Shown here one piece after another: positions 35,791 through 45,727 of a stretch of 64,000 bases of DNA; the first letter of the stretch is position 1, and each line of letters starts with the position of its first letter. The stretch is from Neoalteromonas facilis (GTDB lineage Bacteria; Pseudomonadota; Gammaproteobacteria; Enterobacterales; Alteromonadaceae), in NCBI RefSeq assembly GCF_002807665.1, contig NZ_PEAY01000006.1, forward strand, positions 62,001 through 126,000, read 5' to 3'. A program made the translations under genes and the position numbers. Under the pieces are notes generated by a model, which was not told the origin of the DNA, did no database searches, and saw nothing but the letters and a program-made list of their open reading frames with translations.

Positions 35791-36705
35791 GTGTATAAAA
35801 TAGCCACTCCCGAAACAGACGAAGACTTTGCGCGTTATTTTGACTTCCGCTGGCAATACTTGCGTAAGCCATGGAATTTTCCGCCTGGCAGTGAGAAAGA
35901 TGAATATGAGTCCGTTGCCGAACACCGTATGGTGGTTAATGGCAAAGGTGAAATAGTGGCTGTAGGCCGTGTTCATCTTAATACGTCAGAAGAAGCACAA
36001 GTTCGGCATATTGCGGTTTCAAATGAGCATCACCGTAAAGGCCTTGGACAAATGATCTTGTCTGCTCTTGAGTCGGTTGCACGACAACTCGGAGCGACAC
36101 GCGCAATCACCAATAGCCGAGAAACGTCCATCGCTTTCTTTGAATCCTGCGGCTATACCATTGAGGCGCAAGCACCCAATGAGTTAAACAAACTCAAACG
36201 CAGTCAGATGGTAAAAGAATTAACTGAAAAAAACGTGCTGATGCTGCACCCCAAATGGTGCGCCGAGTTACAGTCAACTTGGTCTGACACAATACCCATT
36301 TCAGAGCACATGGGGATTAAGATTTATCAATATTCGGGGCGTACATTAGAAACGAGAGCTTCTCTCAACAAAAACATTAATGTTCATGGCACCATGTTTG
36401 CCGGTAGTATCTTCTCCCTTGCTACGCTTACTGGCTGGGGAATGATCCACTTGCAATTGAAACAACAAGAATTGGCTGGCGATATCGTATTAGGCGATGG
36501 CGATATCCATTATCACAAACCAATTACCATGCAACCGCGCGCTATCTGCAATATTGAGACGGTCAATGCTAAGTTTGACCAACTGGCTAATGGTAAAAAA
36601 TGCCCAGTCAAGTTACAGGTTGATATTCTTGATGGTGACACCGCTGTGGCTGAGTTCAGTGGTGTGTTTTGGGTGCTGCCAATTAAAGCAAAAGAGACTG
36701 AATAA
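35791..36705 (+). CDS. yiiD: GNAT acetyltransferase - hotdog thioesterase fusion (YiiD-like)
   Basis: A 304-residue two-domain protein: an N-terminal GNAT fold (about 1-145; acetyl-CoA loop VSNEHHRKGLGQMIL) and a C-terminal hotdog domain (about 155-300; NVHGTMFAGSIFSLATLTGWG). The same fusion and the dtd neighbour occur in E. coli, where yiiD (also called fabY/madA) is reported to act in fatty-acid initiation by malonyl-ACP decarboxylation. The start is GTG at 35791 with AGGA six bases upstream. The purT gene follows four bases later. Confidence 0.88.
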   Translation: MYKIATPETDEDFARYFDFRWQYLRKPWNFPPGSEKDEYESVAEHRMVVNGKGEIVAVGRVHLNTSEEAQVRHIAVSNEHHRKGLGQMILSALESVARQLGATRAITNSRETSIAFFESCGYTIEAQAPNELNKLKRSQMVKELTEKNVLMLHPKWCAELQSTWSDTIPISEHMGIKIYQYSGRTLETRASLNKNINVHGTMFAGSIFSLATLTGWGMIHLQLKQQELAGDIVLGDGDIHYHKPITMQPRAICNIETVNAKFDQLANGKKCPVKLQVDILDGDTAVAEFSGVFWVLPIKAKETE

Positions 36706-36708
36706 ACT

Positions 36709-37893
36709 ATGACACATATAGGCACACCGTTTTCAAGCTCAGCAACCCGAGTTATGTTGCTCGGAGCAGGTGAACTAGGTAAAGAGGTTGTTATTGAGCT
36801 GCAACGCTTAGGATGCGAAGTCATAGCCTGTGACCGCTATGCCAATGCTCCAGCCATGCAGGTCGCGGACCGCTCCCATGTATTCTCTATGCTCGATTCA
36901 GCACGTTTACGTGAAGTGGTCGAACAAGAGAAACCTGATTTTATCGTGCCTGAAATAGAAGCTATTGCGACAAGCGAGCTAGTAAAGTTGGAATCAGAAG
37001 GCTTTTCTGTCGTACCGAGCGCCAATGCGGTGCACACCACAATGAATCGCGAAGGTATTCGCCGACTGGCAGCAGAGACCTTAGGGCTACCCACCTCAAC
37101 CTATGCGTTTGCTGACAATTATGACGATTTTGTCAGTGCAGTAGAACGCATTGGATATCCTTGTTTTATTAAGCCTATTATGAGTTCTTCAGGCAAAGGA
37201 CAATCGCGCATTACGGATGCCAGTCAATTGGACCAAGCATGGGCATATGCTCAAAAAGGCGGTCGTGCTGGTAAAGGCCGCGTGATCGTTGAAGGGCAAA
37301 TTGACTTTGACTATGAAATTACATTGCTCACCGTGCAGCATATTGGCGGCGTAAGTTTTTGCCAGCCAATAGGCCATCGTCAAGAACAAGGTGATTACCG
37401 TGAGTCTTGGCAGCCTCAGCAAATGTCTGAGCAAGCACTCGCGCAAGCGCAGCAAATAGCCTCGGAAGTGACCTCCGCATTGGGTGGTCGAGGTTTATTC
37501 GGTGTAGAACTATTCGTTAAAGATGATGACGTTATCTTCAGCGAAGTATCACCTCGACCACATGACACGGGGTTAGTCACACTAGTCTCACAATCCCTAT
37601 CTGAATTTGCATTACATGCCCTGGCATTCCTCGGCTTGCCTATAACAGATATTCGCCAGTATGGCGCAAGTGCATCCGCAGTATTACTGGTGACAGGTGA
37701 ATCCAGTGATATTCGTTACAGCAACCTGTCATCAGCACTAATGGTTGAAGACACAGATCTTCGCCTTTTCGGCAAACCACAGGTCAGTGGAACGCGTCGT
37801 ATGGGGGTAGCACTGGCGCGTGCTGAATCGACAGAAGAGGCCGTGCAAAAGGCTAAGCAAGTCATCACGACAATTAAGGTTGAGCAGTGTTGA
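36709..37893 (+). CDS. purT: Formate-dependent phosphoribosylglycinamide formyltransferase PurT
   Basis: A 394-residue ATP-grasp enzyme that uses formate and ATP for the third step of purine synthesis (E. coli 392). Visible: the N-terminal fold [41 protein letters not shown] for ATP/phosphate, and Mg-ligand segment [16 protein letters not shown]. It lies four bases after the yiiD-like gene, so probably in the same transcript. Confidence 0.97.
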   Translation: MTHIGTPFSSSATRVMLLGAGELGKEVVIELQRLGCEVIACDRYANAPAMQVADRSHVFSMLDSARLREVVEQEKPDFIVPEIEAIATSELVKLESEGFSVVPSANAVHTTMNREGIRRLAAETLGLPTSTYAFADNYDDFVSAVERIGYPCFIKPIMSSSGKGQSRITDASQLDQAWAYAQKGGRAGKGRVIVEGQIDFDYEITLLTVQHIGGVSFCQPIGHRQEQGDYRESWQPQQMSEQALAQAQQIASEVTSALGGRGLFGVELFVKDDDVIFSEVSPRPHDTGLVTLVSQSLSEFALHALAFLGLPITDIRQYGASASAVLLVTGESSDIRYSNLSSALMVEDTDLRLFGKPQVSGTRRMGVALARAESTEEAVQKAKQVITTIKVEQC

Positions 37894-37957
37894 TAGCTAG
37901 CGTAATAGCTAGCTTGAAAGCCTACCTGAACGATATCCTAAGAGGTAATGTAACCTA

Positions 37958-38428
37958 ATGAAATTGATTTTAAGCCTATGTTTACTGTGCTTCAGTTTTG
38001 CAGCCAGTGCGCAAACCTATTATGTATTACGTCACTTTGAGAAAGTACAAGGTGTCGATAACCCGCCACTATCAGACATTGGTCAGGCTCAGGCGCAAAC
38101 ACTTGCCGTTTTACTCGCCGATAAGGGTTTGCAGTGCATATACTCCACCGACTACGTGCGTACACGAAGCTCTGTAGAGCCTCTCGCCACTAAAATCCAT
38201 ACCGATATAAATCTCTACGATCCTCGTCAACCTGACGCGTTGATTGAACAAATGCGGAAATTATCCCAAGACTGTGTCATTGTCGGTCACAGCAATACGG
38301 TGGCGGATATCGTCACTCGGCTTGGCGGTACGGCGAAAGAACTGACTGAAAAAGACTACGGTGATGTGTTTATGGTCGTAACCGATAACAAGGGTTCTAC
38401 ACAAACGTATCGGGTGAACATTCAATAA
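37958..38428 (+). CDS. Exported histidine phosphatase superfamily protein
   Basis: A 156-residue protein with a cleavable signal peptide (MKLILSLCLLCFSFAASAQ). The catalytic RH motif is VLRHFEK, where relatives usually have RHAEK. The second catalytic His is in VGHSNTVAD, and the Arg pocket is STDYVRTRSSVEPLA. This predicts a periplasmic phosphatase of the SixA/phosphoglycerate-mutase-like branch. The substrate is unknown. A terminator follows immediately. Confidence 0.88.
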   Translation: MKLILSLCLLCFSFAASAQTYYVLRHFEKVQGVDNPPLSDIGQAQAQTLAVLLADKGLQCIYSTDYVRTRSSVEPLATKIHTDINLYDPRQPDALIEQMRKLSQDCVIVGHSNTVADIVTRLGGTAKELTEKDYGDVFMVVTDNKGSTQTYRVNIQ

Positions 38429-38429
38429 A

Positions 38430-38453
38430 AAAGCCGGCTTTTGCCGGCTTTTT
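38430..38453. terminator. Bidirectional terminator between phosphatase gene and rpoH
   Basis: AAAGCCGGC-TTTT-GCCGGCTTTTT with A-runs before and T-runs after, between convergent genes. It serves both strands. Confidence 0.93.
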
Positions 38454-38469
38454 CAAATCGTTTTGTTGA

Positions 38470-39324
38470 TTACGCTGCCATCGCAGAATGCAATTTTTTC
38501 ATTGCGTTCTTTTCAATTTGGCGTACACGCTCTGCTGAAACCTGATACTTATCAGCCAGGTCTTGTAACGTGGTTTTGTCATCTGACAACCAGCGCGTTT
38601 CAATGATTTCTTGGCTACGTGCATCAAGCGTTTTAATCGCTGCATACAATCGTTTAGATGCACGCTGATCCCAGTTGCTGTCGATAACGTCTTGCTCAAC
38701 ATCAGCAGATTTATCTTCCAGGTATTGCACTGGTGCAAAATTACCGCTTTCATCATCATCTGCAGACAAATCGAATGCTGTGTCTTGGCTGCTCATTCGC
38801 GCTTCCATTTGCAACACTTCTTTGGTGCTTACACCCAATTCATCTGCAACTTTTTGCACTTCTTCGTGAGTGAACCAACCTAAACGCTTTTTAGCCTTAC
38901 GTAAATTAAAGAACAATTTACGTTGTGCTTTAGTGGTTGCAACTTTAACGATGCGCCAGTTTTTCAAAACAAATTCGTGAATTTCTGCTTTGATCCAATG
39001 AACAGCAAAAGATACCAAACGCACACCCACGGATGGATCGAAACGTTTAACCGCTTTCATTAAACCGATATTGCCTTCTTGAATAAGGTCCGCTTGCGGA
39101 AGGCCATATCCAGAATATGATTTTGCAATATGCACAACAAAGCGCAGGTGCGACATGACTAGCTTTCTCGCAGCCCCTAAATCTTCTTCGTCACGCAAGC
39201 GAATTGCCAACTCACGTTCCTCTTCTGCAGTCAGCATATCAATGCCACTGACTGCTTGAATGTAGCTCTCGATACTGCCACTGAGAGGAACAGACAATGC
39301 CATAGATTGCATTTTTGAACTCAT
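38470..39324 (-). CDS. rpoH: RNA polymerase heat-shock sigma factor RpoH (sigma-32)
   Basis: A 284-residue sigma factor equal in length to E. coli RpoH. Region 2: [20 protein letters not shown] and [19 protein letters not shown]. The RpoH box [15 protein letters not shown] identifies sigma-32. Region 4 ends with [22 protein letters not shown] precedes the ATG by six bases. In E. coli rpoH follows ftsYEX directly. Here two EAL-HDOD genes have been inserted between rpoH and ftsX. Confidence 0.98.
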   Translation of the reverse strand: MSSKMQSMALSVPLSGSIESYIQAVSGIDMLTAEEERELAIRLRDEEDLGAARKLVMSHLRFVVHIAKSYSGYGLPQADLIQEGNIGLMKAVKRFDPSVGVRLVSFAVHWIKAEIHEFVLKNWRIVKVATTKAQRKLFFNLRKAKKRLGWFTHEEVQKVADELGVSTKEVLQMEARMSSQDTAFDLSADDDESGNFAPVQYLEDKSADVEQDVIDSNWDQRASKRLYAAIKTLDARSQEIIETRWLSDDKTTLQDLADKYQVSAERVRQIEKNAMKKLHSAMAA

Positions 39325-39568
39325 ATGTTACCTCTAATAAATACCCGAAAAGTGTAGCAAAGCCACCGTATTAAAACTACCTACTTATACGACCTTTAAT
39401 GTGATTTCGGTTAATTATTTTTCCGATTCCCTGTTAACCCGATCAATATAATGACGGTTTTGCTTAAATCAAGACCGGAATTTGTATAAAAAAGTTTCAT
39501 TTTTTACCAATAACCTTACAATTTCTACTATATAGTGGAGTATGTCCACGCAAGAGTATTGAGTTGTT

Positions 39569-40792
39569 ATGTTTGCATATGTAGCCCGACAGCCTATCTT
39601 TGACCGAGAACAAAAAGTCTTTGCATACGAGCTTTTGTTTAGAGATAGCGAGCGAAATTGCTTCCCTGAGATACCTGCGGATGAAGCAACGTCTAAGATC
39701 CTTACCGGCAATCACTTGTCATTAGGAGTAGAAGAAGTCAGTTGCAATAAAAAGGCTTTCATCAACTTTCACCAAGACACCCTACTATACCGTTTTCCTA
39801 CGTCCCTAGACGCCGATTTGGTCGTGATAGAGATTGTAGAAACTGTAAAGGTCACAAAAGACGTTGTTAACGCGGTAAAACACATTCGTGACTTAGGTTA
39901 CAAACTCGCCCTTGATGATTATGATTTGGACCCTAAATGGGACCCACTCATACCCCTTGTACACTACGTCAAAATAGATATTCAAGAAGTTACAGTAGAG
40001 CAAGTGCAAGCCACATTGCCCAAATTATTGGCGGCAAAAGTTAAATTGGTGGCCGAAAAAGTCGAAACACGAGCAGACTTTGAGCAATATGCGGAAATGG
40101 GCTTCGACTATTTTCAAGGCTACTTTTTAGCCAAGCCTGAAATAGTCAAAAATAAGCAAATGGGTGCATCAAAGCTTTCCTTGCTTGAATTAGTGTCGGT
40201 CAGCTCCAGCGCCAAATTTGACTATGACAAGGTAAATGAAGTTCTGCAACGCGATGTTGGTCTTTCATTCATGCTGCTGCGATTTATCAACAACCCGCTA
40301 TTTAATAAACGCAATAAAATTACATCACTTCGTCATGCTCTCACCTATATGGGTGAGGTTGAGGTTAAAAAATTCATCGCGTTATTAGCATTAGCCAACT
40401 TAAGCGAAGGCAAGCCCATTGAGTTGATGCATATGTCGTTAGTGCGTGCTAAGTTCTGTGAGTTAGTGTCAATCTTGCTTAAAGAACAAGAAAACCCACC
40501 CATGGGATTTTTGACAGGCCTTTTCTCCCTGATTGATACAATATTGGACCAATCAATGGAATCACTTGTAGAAAAGATCCCCTTGACCGATAACGTTAAA
40601 GAAGCACTAATCGGAAATGATAATGTTCTGCGTAAGTGTGTTAATATCGCGCGAGCATTTGAAGTTGGTAATTGGCCTGCGGTAGAGCGCTTTTCGAAAG
40701 AGAATGGTATCGAACTGAATTTGATACACAGCTTCTACAATGAGGCCATTAAGTGGGGTCAAGCAATGAAACAGAGTGCTCTTGACGAGTAA
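39569..40792 (+). CDS. EAL-HDOD (YuxH-type) signalling protein, copy 1
   Basis: A 407-residue protein with an N-terminal EAL-like domain (about 1-195) and a C-terminal HDOD domain (about 200-400). The EAL catalytic motif is replaced by YELLFRD, and the DDFG metal motif by ALDDYDLD, while KIDIQ and FQGYFLAKP are kept. It is therefore probably a non-catalytic c-di-GMP-related or protein-interaction module. It is the first of two adjacent paralogues, 33 bases apart, probably one operon divergent from rpoH. Confidence 0.92.
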   Translation: MFAYVARQPIFDREQKVFAYELLFRDSERNCFPEIPADEATSKILTGNHLSLGVEEVSCNKKAFINFHQDTLLYRFPTSLDADLVVIEIVETVKVTKDVVNAVKHIRDLGYKLALDDYDLDPKWDPLIPLVHYVKIDIQEVTVEQVQATLPKLLAAKVKLVAEKVETRADFEQYAEMGFDYFQGYFLAKPEIVKNKQMGASKLSLLELVSVSSSAKFDYDKVNEVLQRDVGLSFMLLRFINNPLFNKRNKITSLRHALTYMGEVEVKKFIALLALANLSEGKPIELMHMSLVRAKFCELVSILLKEQENPPMGFLTGLFSLIDTILDQSMESLVEKIPLTDNVKEALIGNDNVLRKCVNIARAFEVGNWPAVERFSKENGIELNLIHSFYNEAIKWGQAMKQSALDE

Positions 40793-40825
40793 CCCCACCT
40801 CGCAGTAGTTTTAAAGGAATATATT

Positions 40826-42067
40826 ATGTTTGCGTTTGTTGCCCGTCATCCAATCCTGGACAAAGAAAAGGATGTATACGCATACGAACTGATTTTTCGT
40901 GACGGAAATAATGGGGCGCTGCCTCAATATGAAGACAAAAAGCAACAATATATTGCTGAGCATTTTTATGCGCTTGGTTTGGACGATATATCGGGCGATA
41001 AAAAATCATTTATCAGCTTAAATCCCGCGACCTTAATGCAAGGCATTCCTAAGCAGTTGGATCCTGAACGAGTAGTCATTGAACTCAACCAAGATCCAAG
41101 TGGTGATGTTGGGCTGGCTGATGCCTGCAAACACGCTAAAAACTTAGGCTTTAGGATTGCGTTGGACGACCCGCAGTTGCTTACGCGTCAGACCGACATT
41201 ATGCCGTTGGTCGATATTGTCAAAATCGACCTTAACGTGAACCGATTTGAGCACCTTGAGCACCAACTTCCGCGCTTAGTCGATGCTAACCTTGAATTAG
41301 TCGCAGAGCATGTCAATACCTACGAAGATTTCGCCAGTTCACAGTCTTTAGGTTTTCAGTTTTTCCAAGGCTATTTCTTTGCACAGCCTGAAGCTCGCTT
41401 ACAACGCGATTTACCTGCGAGTAAGCTAACGCTTGTTGACCTCATGGGCGAAAGTAGTAGCCCAGCATTTGATTTTGATCGCATCAATCAAATCATTGAA
41501 CGAGACGCAGCCTTATCTTATTTGTTGTTACGCTTTATCAATAACCCGATGATCAACAAGCGTTACAAAATCAGCTCGCTTCGACACGCTCTTAATTACA
41601 TGGGTGAGGTCGAAATCAAAAAGTTCATAGCTCTGTTGTCGCTGGCCAACTTGAGTGACGAAAAGCCGCTCGAGCTGACTCATATGTCACTTGTGCGAGC
41701 TAAATTCTTTGATTTACTCTCGCAAAAGCGTCGACTAAAAGTGGACCCACCGGTAGGCTTCTTAATTGGATTGTTTTCACTGCTCGATGCCCTGCTCGAT
41801 CAAAACATGAATGACATACTCATTCAGTTGCCACTCACCGAAGAAGTGAATCAAGGCATACTCGGTGAAAGTGAAGAGTTTAGTCGTTACTTTACCTTGG
41901 TGAGGGCTTTTGAGAGTGGTTTATGGCTCAACGTGATCCGCGCGTCTAAGCAGTTAGAGATCGACCAAAAAGAACTGCATAGCTTATACAACCAAGCAAT
42001 AGTATGGGGCAATGGCGTCAGGCAAACGTTGTCGTCATATTTCCCACAACGTAAAGTCAATTATTAA
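40826..42067 (+). CDS. EAL-HDOD (YuxH-type) signalling protein, copy 2
   Basis: A 413-residue paralogue of the preceding gene. Both share the start MFA(Y/F)VAR(Q/H)PI and the HDOD block ending LRHAL(T/N)YMGEVE(V/I)KKFIAL. Its EAL region is further degenerate: YELIFRD for EAL, ALDDPQLL for DDFG, and VAEHVNTYEDF. AAAGGA eight bases before the ATG is a strong ribosome-binding site. The HDOD half is more alike between the copies than the EAL half, suggesting relaxed constraint on the latter. Confidence 0.92.
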   Translation: MFAFVARHPILDKEKDVYAYELIFRDGNNGALPQYEDKKQQYIAEHFYALGLDDISGDKKSFISLNPATLMQGIPKQLDPERVVIELNQDPSGDVGLADACKHAKNLGFRIALDDPQLLTRQTDIMPLVDIVKIDLNVNRFEHLEHQLPRLVDANLELVAEHVNTYEDFASSQSLGFQFFQGYFFAQPEARLQRDLPASKLTLVDLMGESSSPAFDFDRINQIIERDAALSYLLLRFINNPMINKRYKISSLRHALNYMGEVEIKKFIALLSLANLSDEKPLELTHMSLVRAKFFDLLSQKRRLKVDPPVGFLIGLFSLLDALLDQNMNDILIQLPLTEEVNQGILGESEEFSRYFTLVRAFESGLWLNVIRASKQLEIDQKELHSLYNQAIVWGNGVRQTLSSYFPQRKVNY

Positions 42068-42076
42068 GCGTATTTG

Positions 42077-43060
42077 TTAGCTCGGTTCGATTTGCCGCAC
42101 GTGCCTTTGTACTGATATAAACGAGCCAACCAGACCGAGTAAGATAGATAGCGCCAACATCGTTAATAACGCGCCACCATCAAGTCCCGTGATGGAAAAC
42201 TGCTTCTGATATAGCTCTGCAAAACGCGTGATGCTGGCATCCATCCACCACAAAATGGCTAGTACCGCGAACCACGCGATTAAGCCTCCCAATAGGCCGT
42301 ACCAAAATCCCGTGTAGAGAAATGGACGATGGATAAATGCATCCGTTGCACCCACTAATTTCATCACAATGATTTCGTCGCGTTTATTCAGTATGTTTAG
42401 CCTTATGGTATTGCCTATGATTAATACAACGGCCAAAAACAGTAAGACGCCCACAAATGAAACCAATTCTTTGGCCACGTTCACCAGCGCGTACAAACGC
42501 TCTAACCAATCGATATCAAGTTTACCAATATCAACTTCACGCTCATTTAACAGACTTTCTAGTAACAGCTTAGCAGCCGTAGGGCTGGCATGCTTGGTTG
42601 TTGGCGTCACCAATACAACATCGGGAATCGGGTTTTCAGGCAGATATGCTATCGTATCGCCAAGCCCTGAAAGCTGTTCAAATTCTTGTAGTGCCTGAGC
42701 TTTGGGAATGAACGTAACGCCATCAATTTCCTCCCACAAACCTAAACGAGTAACTAATTGCTGAGACTGGCGTTCTGTGACATTTGATTTTAAAAATAAC
42801 GATATTTCAGATGCTTGCTGCCAACCTTCACTCATTTTCTCGACATTGCTGACTAAAATATACAAGGTACTGGGCAAGGTGATGCTCAAGCCTAAAACAC
42901 CAATTGTCATCAATGACGCTACTGGCTGGCGCCATAGCTCGCCTAAACTATATAGCGCCTGACGAATATGGTTAACGAAAAACATCAACAACAATTGAAC
43001 ACGATTGACTTTTGCCGACTGCACAGCACCACTGGGTCTGTCATTAAACAATAGGCTCAT
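42077..43060 (-). CDS. ftsX: Cell division protein FtsX
   Basis: A 327-residue inner-membrane permease-like subunit of FtsEX, which regulates septal peptidoglycan hydrolases. There is one transmembrane helix after an amphipathic N-terminus (SLMTIGVLGLSITLPSTLYIL), a periplasmic domain (about 75-190), then three more helices around 200-315. It overlaps ftsE by four bases. It is convergent with the EAL-HDOD pair, with nine bases between stops. Confidence 0.96.
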   Translation of the reverse strand: MSLLFNDRPSGAVQSAKVNRVQLLLMFFVNHIRQALYSLGELWRQPVASLMTIGVLGLSITLPSTLYILVSNVEKMSEGWQQASEISLFLKSNVTERQSQQLVTRLGLWEEIDGVTFIPKAQALQEFEQLSGLGDTIAYLPENPIPDVVLVTPTTKHASPTAAKLLLESLLNEREVDIGKLDIDWLERLYALVNVAKELVSFVGVLLFLAVVLIIGNTIRLNILNKRDEIIVMKLVGATDAFIHRPFLYTGFWYGLLGGLIAWFAVLAILWWMDASITRFAELYQKQFSITGLDGGALLTMLALSILLGLVGSFISVQRHVRQIEPS

Positions 43061-43746
43061 AGCACGCCCTCAGTAATCGATTCCGACAAACCATCAGTGA
43101 TCATCTGGCCATTCTTTAATGTCAGCGTGCGGTAACGCATTCGAGCAATTAATCCAAGATCGTGAGTTGCAATTAACACTGATACGCCCGCTTGATTGAA
43201 GTCTTCGAATAAACGAATAATTTCCATCGACAACTTGGGATCAAGGTTACCCGTTGGCTCATCCGCTAAAAGCAACGGCGGTTTATTCACAATCGCTCTA
43301 GCAATGCCTACGCGTTGCTGTTCACCGCCAGACAAAGCCATAGGTAATTGACGTATTTTATCTGCAAGACCCACCATTTCTAGTGCGGCCTCCACTCGCT
43401 TGCGGATCTGTTTGTGAGAGTATCCTTCTATCACCAACGGTAAGCCGACATTATCAAATACGGTACGATCCATTAGCAGGTTATGATCTTGGAAAATCAT
43501 GCCAATATCACGGCGAATATAGGCGATTTGATTACGTGTTATCGAGCTTAAATCATGACCGTTAATGAAGATCTTACCCACTGTGGGGCGCTCCATAATA
43601 CTGATCAATTTGAGTAGCGTACTTTTACCCGCGCCTGAATGCCCGGTTAAAAAGGCCATTTCGCCCGCCTGCAAGTGAAAATTAACCTTTTGCAGGGCAC
43701 GCTGTCCCCCCGAGTAGGTTTTGCTCACTTGCTCAAATTTGATCAT
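43057..43746 (-). CDS. ftsE: Cell division ATP-binding protein FtsE
   Basis: A 229-residue ABC ATPase with Walker [11 protein letters not shown]-loop FQDHNLL, signature [14 protein letters not shown], Walker [14 protein letters not shown] and H-loop ATHD. It partners FtsX. It follows ftsY by 19 bases and overlaps ftsX by four. Confidence 0.98.
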   Translation of the reverse strand: MIKFEQVSKTYSGGQRALQKVNFHLQAGEMAFLTGHSGAGKSTLLKLISIMERPTVGKIFINGHDLSSITRNQIAYIRRDIGMIFQDHNLLMDRTVFDNVGLPLVIEGYSHKQIRKRVEAALEMVGLADKIRQLPMALSGGEQQRVGIARAIVNKPPLLLADEPTGNLDPKLSMEIIRLFEDFNQAGVSVLIATHDLGLIARMRYRTLTLKNGQMITDGLSESITEGVL

Positions 43747-43765
43747 CGAGTTGGCCTTTTACTGT

Positions 43766-45037
43766 TCAGCTGTCTGCATTATCGTTATCAGTAAACAATG
43801 CACTAATAAATTCATTGCTGTCAAAGGGTCTCAAGTCATCAATCCCTTCACCGACACCAATATAACGAATGGGAATGCCCAACTGGTCTGCTATCGCAAA
43901 GATAACGCCCCCTTTGGCGGTGCCGTCGAGTTTAGTCAATGTAATGCCGCTTACGTTTACCGCCTGGCCAAACAGTTTGGCCTGACTGATCGCATTTTGA
44001 CCGGTTCCGGCATCGACCGTTAACATGACTTCATGCGGTGCACTGGGATCAATTTTCTGCATAACACGCACAACCTTCTTCAACTCTTCCATCAGGTTGT
44101 CTTTGTTTTGTAAGCGCCCAGCTGTATCGGCAATCAATACATCTACATTACGTGCTTTTGCGGCTTGCAGCGCATCAAACAATACCGAGGCACTGTCTGC
44201 CCCAGTGTGCTGTGCAATCACTGGAATGTTGTTGCGCTCGCCCCAAACTTCTAGCTGCTCGACAGCGGCAGCCCTAAATGTATCGCCTGCCGCCAACATT
44301 ACGCGCTTGCCCTGCTGCTGAAATTGCTTTGCCATTTTGCCGATCGTCGTTGTCTTACCAACACCATTGACCCCAACCATCAAAATCACATAGGGGCCTT
44401 CGGCTGATGACACGTCGAGGGGCGCACTAACACCTTCTAGCATGTCGTTCATTTGACTACGCAACATGGTATACAAGGCATCACCATCTTTTAACTGTGA
44501 CAGCTTGGCACTTTCTGTCAGCTTATCGATGATCTTATTCGTTGTGTCTATTCCAACATCAGCAACTAACAACTGGGTTTCCAGTTCTTCGTATAGATCT
44601 TCATCTATCGCTTTTCCTTTAAAAAGCGCAACAAACCCTGTACCGATATTTTGTTTTGTCCGCGACAGACCTGCTTTAAGTCGCTCAAAAAACTTCGGCT
44701 TAGCCTGAGGCTCGGGTTCGCTGTTTACTGGAGCAGCTTCGGCTTCAGGTTGAGCTTCTGCTTTTACTTCAGGAGCTTCTGCAATCTCGGCTTGAGGCGC
44801 GTCTACAGGCGATTCAACTGGTGGCGGTACCGCTTTCTCTTCAGTGTTAACTGGGTGTTGTTCTTCATTCACGCTCGCTGAATGAACGTCACTCTCGCCT
44901 TTCGTGTTGTCTACGTTCTCTGCGCCTGCCTGTTCAGTTACTGTGTCTTCTGAATTGAGCTCTTGCTGTGTATTCTCTGAAGAGGGGGGTGATTGTTTAG
45001 TCTTGTCTTTGTTAAACCAATCAAAAAATTTTGACAT
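43766..45037 (-). CDS. ftsY: Signal recognition particle receptor FtsY
   Basis: A 423-residue SRP receptor GTPase. It has a membrane-binding start MSKFFDWFNKDK, a long acidic A domain (about 13-125, Glu/Pro/Ala-rich), and the NG domain with G1 GVNGVGKTTTIGKMA, AAGDTFRAAAVEQL, DTAGR and TKLDGTAKGG. I start at ATG 45037, which has AGG six bases upstream and a family-typical N-terminus; the frame is open for seven more codons. It heads ftsY-ftsE-ftsX and is divergent from rsmD, as in E. coli. Confidence 0.97.
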   Translation of the reverse strand: MSKFFDWFNKDKTKQSPPSSENTQQELNSEDTVTEQAGAENVDNTKGESDVHSASVNEEQHPVNTEEKAVPPPVESPVDAPQAEIAEAPEVKAEAQPEAEAAPVNSEPEPQAKPKFFERLKAGLSRTKQNIGTGFVALFKGKAIDEDLYEELETQLLVADVGIDTTNKIIDKLTESAKLSQLKDGDALYTMLRSQMNDMLEGVSAPLDVSSAEGPYVILMVGVNGVGKTTTIGKMAKQFQQQGKRVMLAAGDTFRAAAVEQLEVWGERNNIPVIAQHTGADSASVLFDALQAAKARNVDVLIADTAGRLQNKDNLMEELKKVVRVMQKIDPSAPHEVMLTVDAGTGQNAISQAKLFGQAVNVSGITLTKLDGTAKGGVIFAIADQLGIPIRYIGVGEGIDDLRPFDSNEFISALFTDNDNADS

Positions 45038-45118
45038 TGAGGCCTGCTTCCATCTCAACGTATCCGCTCATTTCGGATACACTTACATATCAAGTAATCA
45101 TTAGCGGATATCTTAACA

Positions 45119-45727
45119 TTGACACGCCGTCCGAAGCGAGACACAAAACCCGGCAAAACCAAATCATCATCAGCCAATGGTAATATTCGCATCATTGCAG
45201 GCCAGTGGCGTGGACGCAAACTTCCCGTGCTGGATGCCCAAGGCCTACGCCCGACCACCGATCGAGCAAAAGAAACCTTATTCAATTGGTTAATGCATGA
45301 CGTACGAGACGCGCACTGTTTAGACTTATTCGCGGGCAGCGGTGGTTTAGGATTTGAGGCACTGTCTCGATATGCTCAACACGTGACCTTTGTTGAAAGA
45401 GACACGCAAGCTGTAGAACAATTGAAGAAAAATGCGGCCACACTTAAAACATCGACTGAGCAGCTCACCATCCTACACACTGATGCTCTGAGCTATTTGA
45501 AAACGTGCGACACACCTTTCGATATTATCTTTGTTGATCCCCCGTTTAATCAGGGATTGCTTGAACCGGTTTTGAATACGCTCATTCAACGCCAATTAAT
45601 TAACAGCGATACTTGTTTATATATAGAGAGTGAAAAGACGCTGGACACATTACCCAGCAGTCTCGGATTTACGTTAGATAAGCAGAAAACCACCGACCAA
45701 GTGGCTTTCGGCCTGTGGCATCGCTAA
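45119..45727 (+). CDS. rsmD: 16S rRNA (guanine-966-N2)-methyltransferase RsmD
   Basis: A 202-residue SAM-dependent methyltransferase matching E. coli RsmD (198). Features: IIAGQWRGRKLPV, RPTTDRAKETLFNWL, motif I LDLFAGSGGLGFEALSR and catalytic DPPF (IIFVDPPF). The start is TTG at 45119; no ATG is available before the conserved region. It is divergent from ftsY. Its stop overlaps the convergent yjaG stop by four bases. Confidence 0.96.
   Translation: MTRRPKRDTKPGKTKSSSANGNIRIIAGQWRGRKLPVLDAQGLRPTTDRAKETLFNWLMHDVRDAHCLDLFAGSGGLGFEALSRYAQHVTFVERDTQAVEQLKKNAATLKTSTEQLTILHTDALSYLKTCDTPFDIIFVDPPFNQGLLEPVLNTLIQRQLINSDTCLYIESEKTLDTLPSSLGFTLDKQKTTDQVAFGLWHR

Noticed and set aside
35764-35976. Minus-strand ORF opposite the YiiD-like gene
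   Set aside because: It is the complement of a well-supported gene and shows no similarity to known families.
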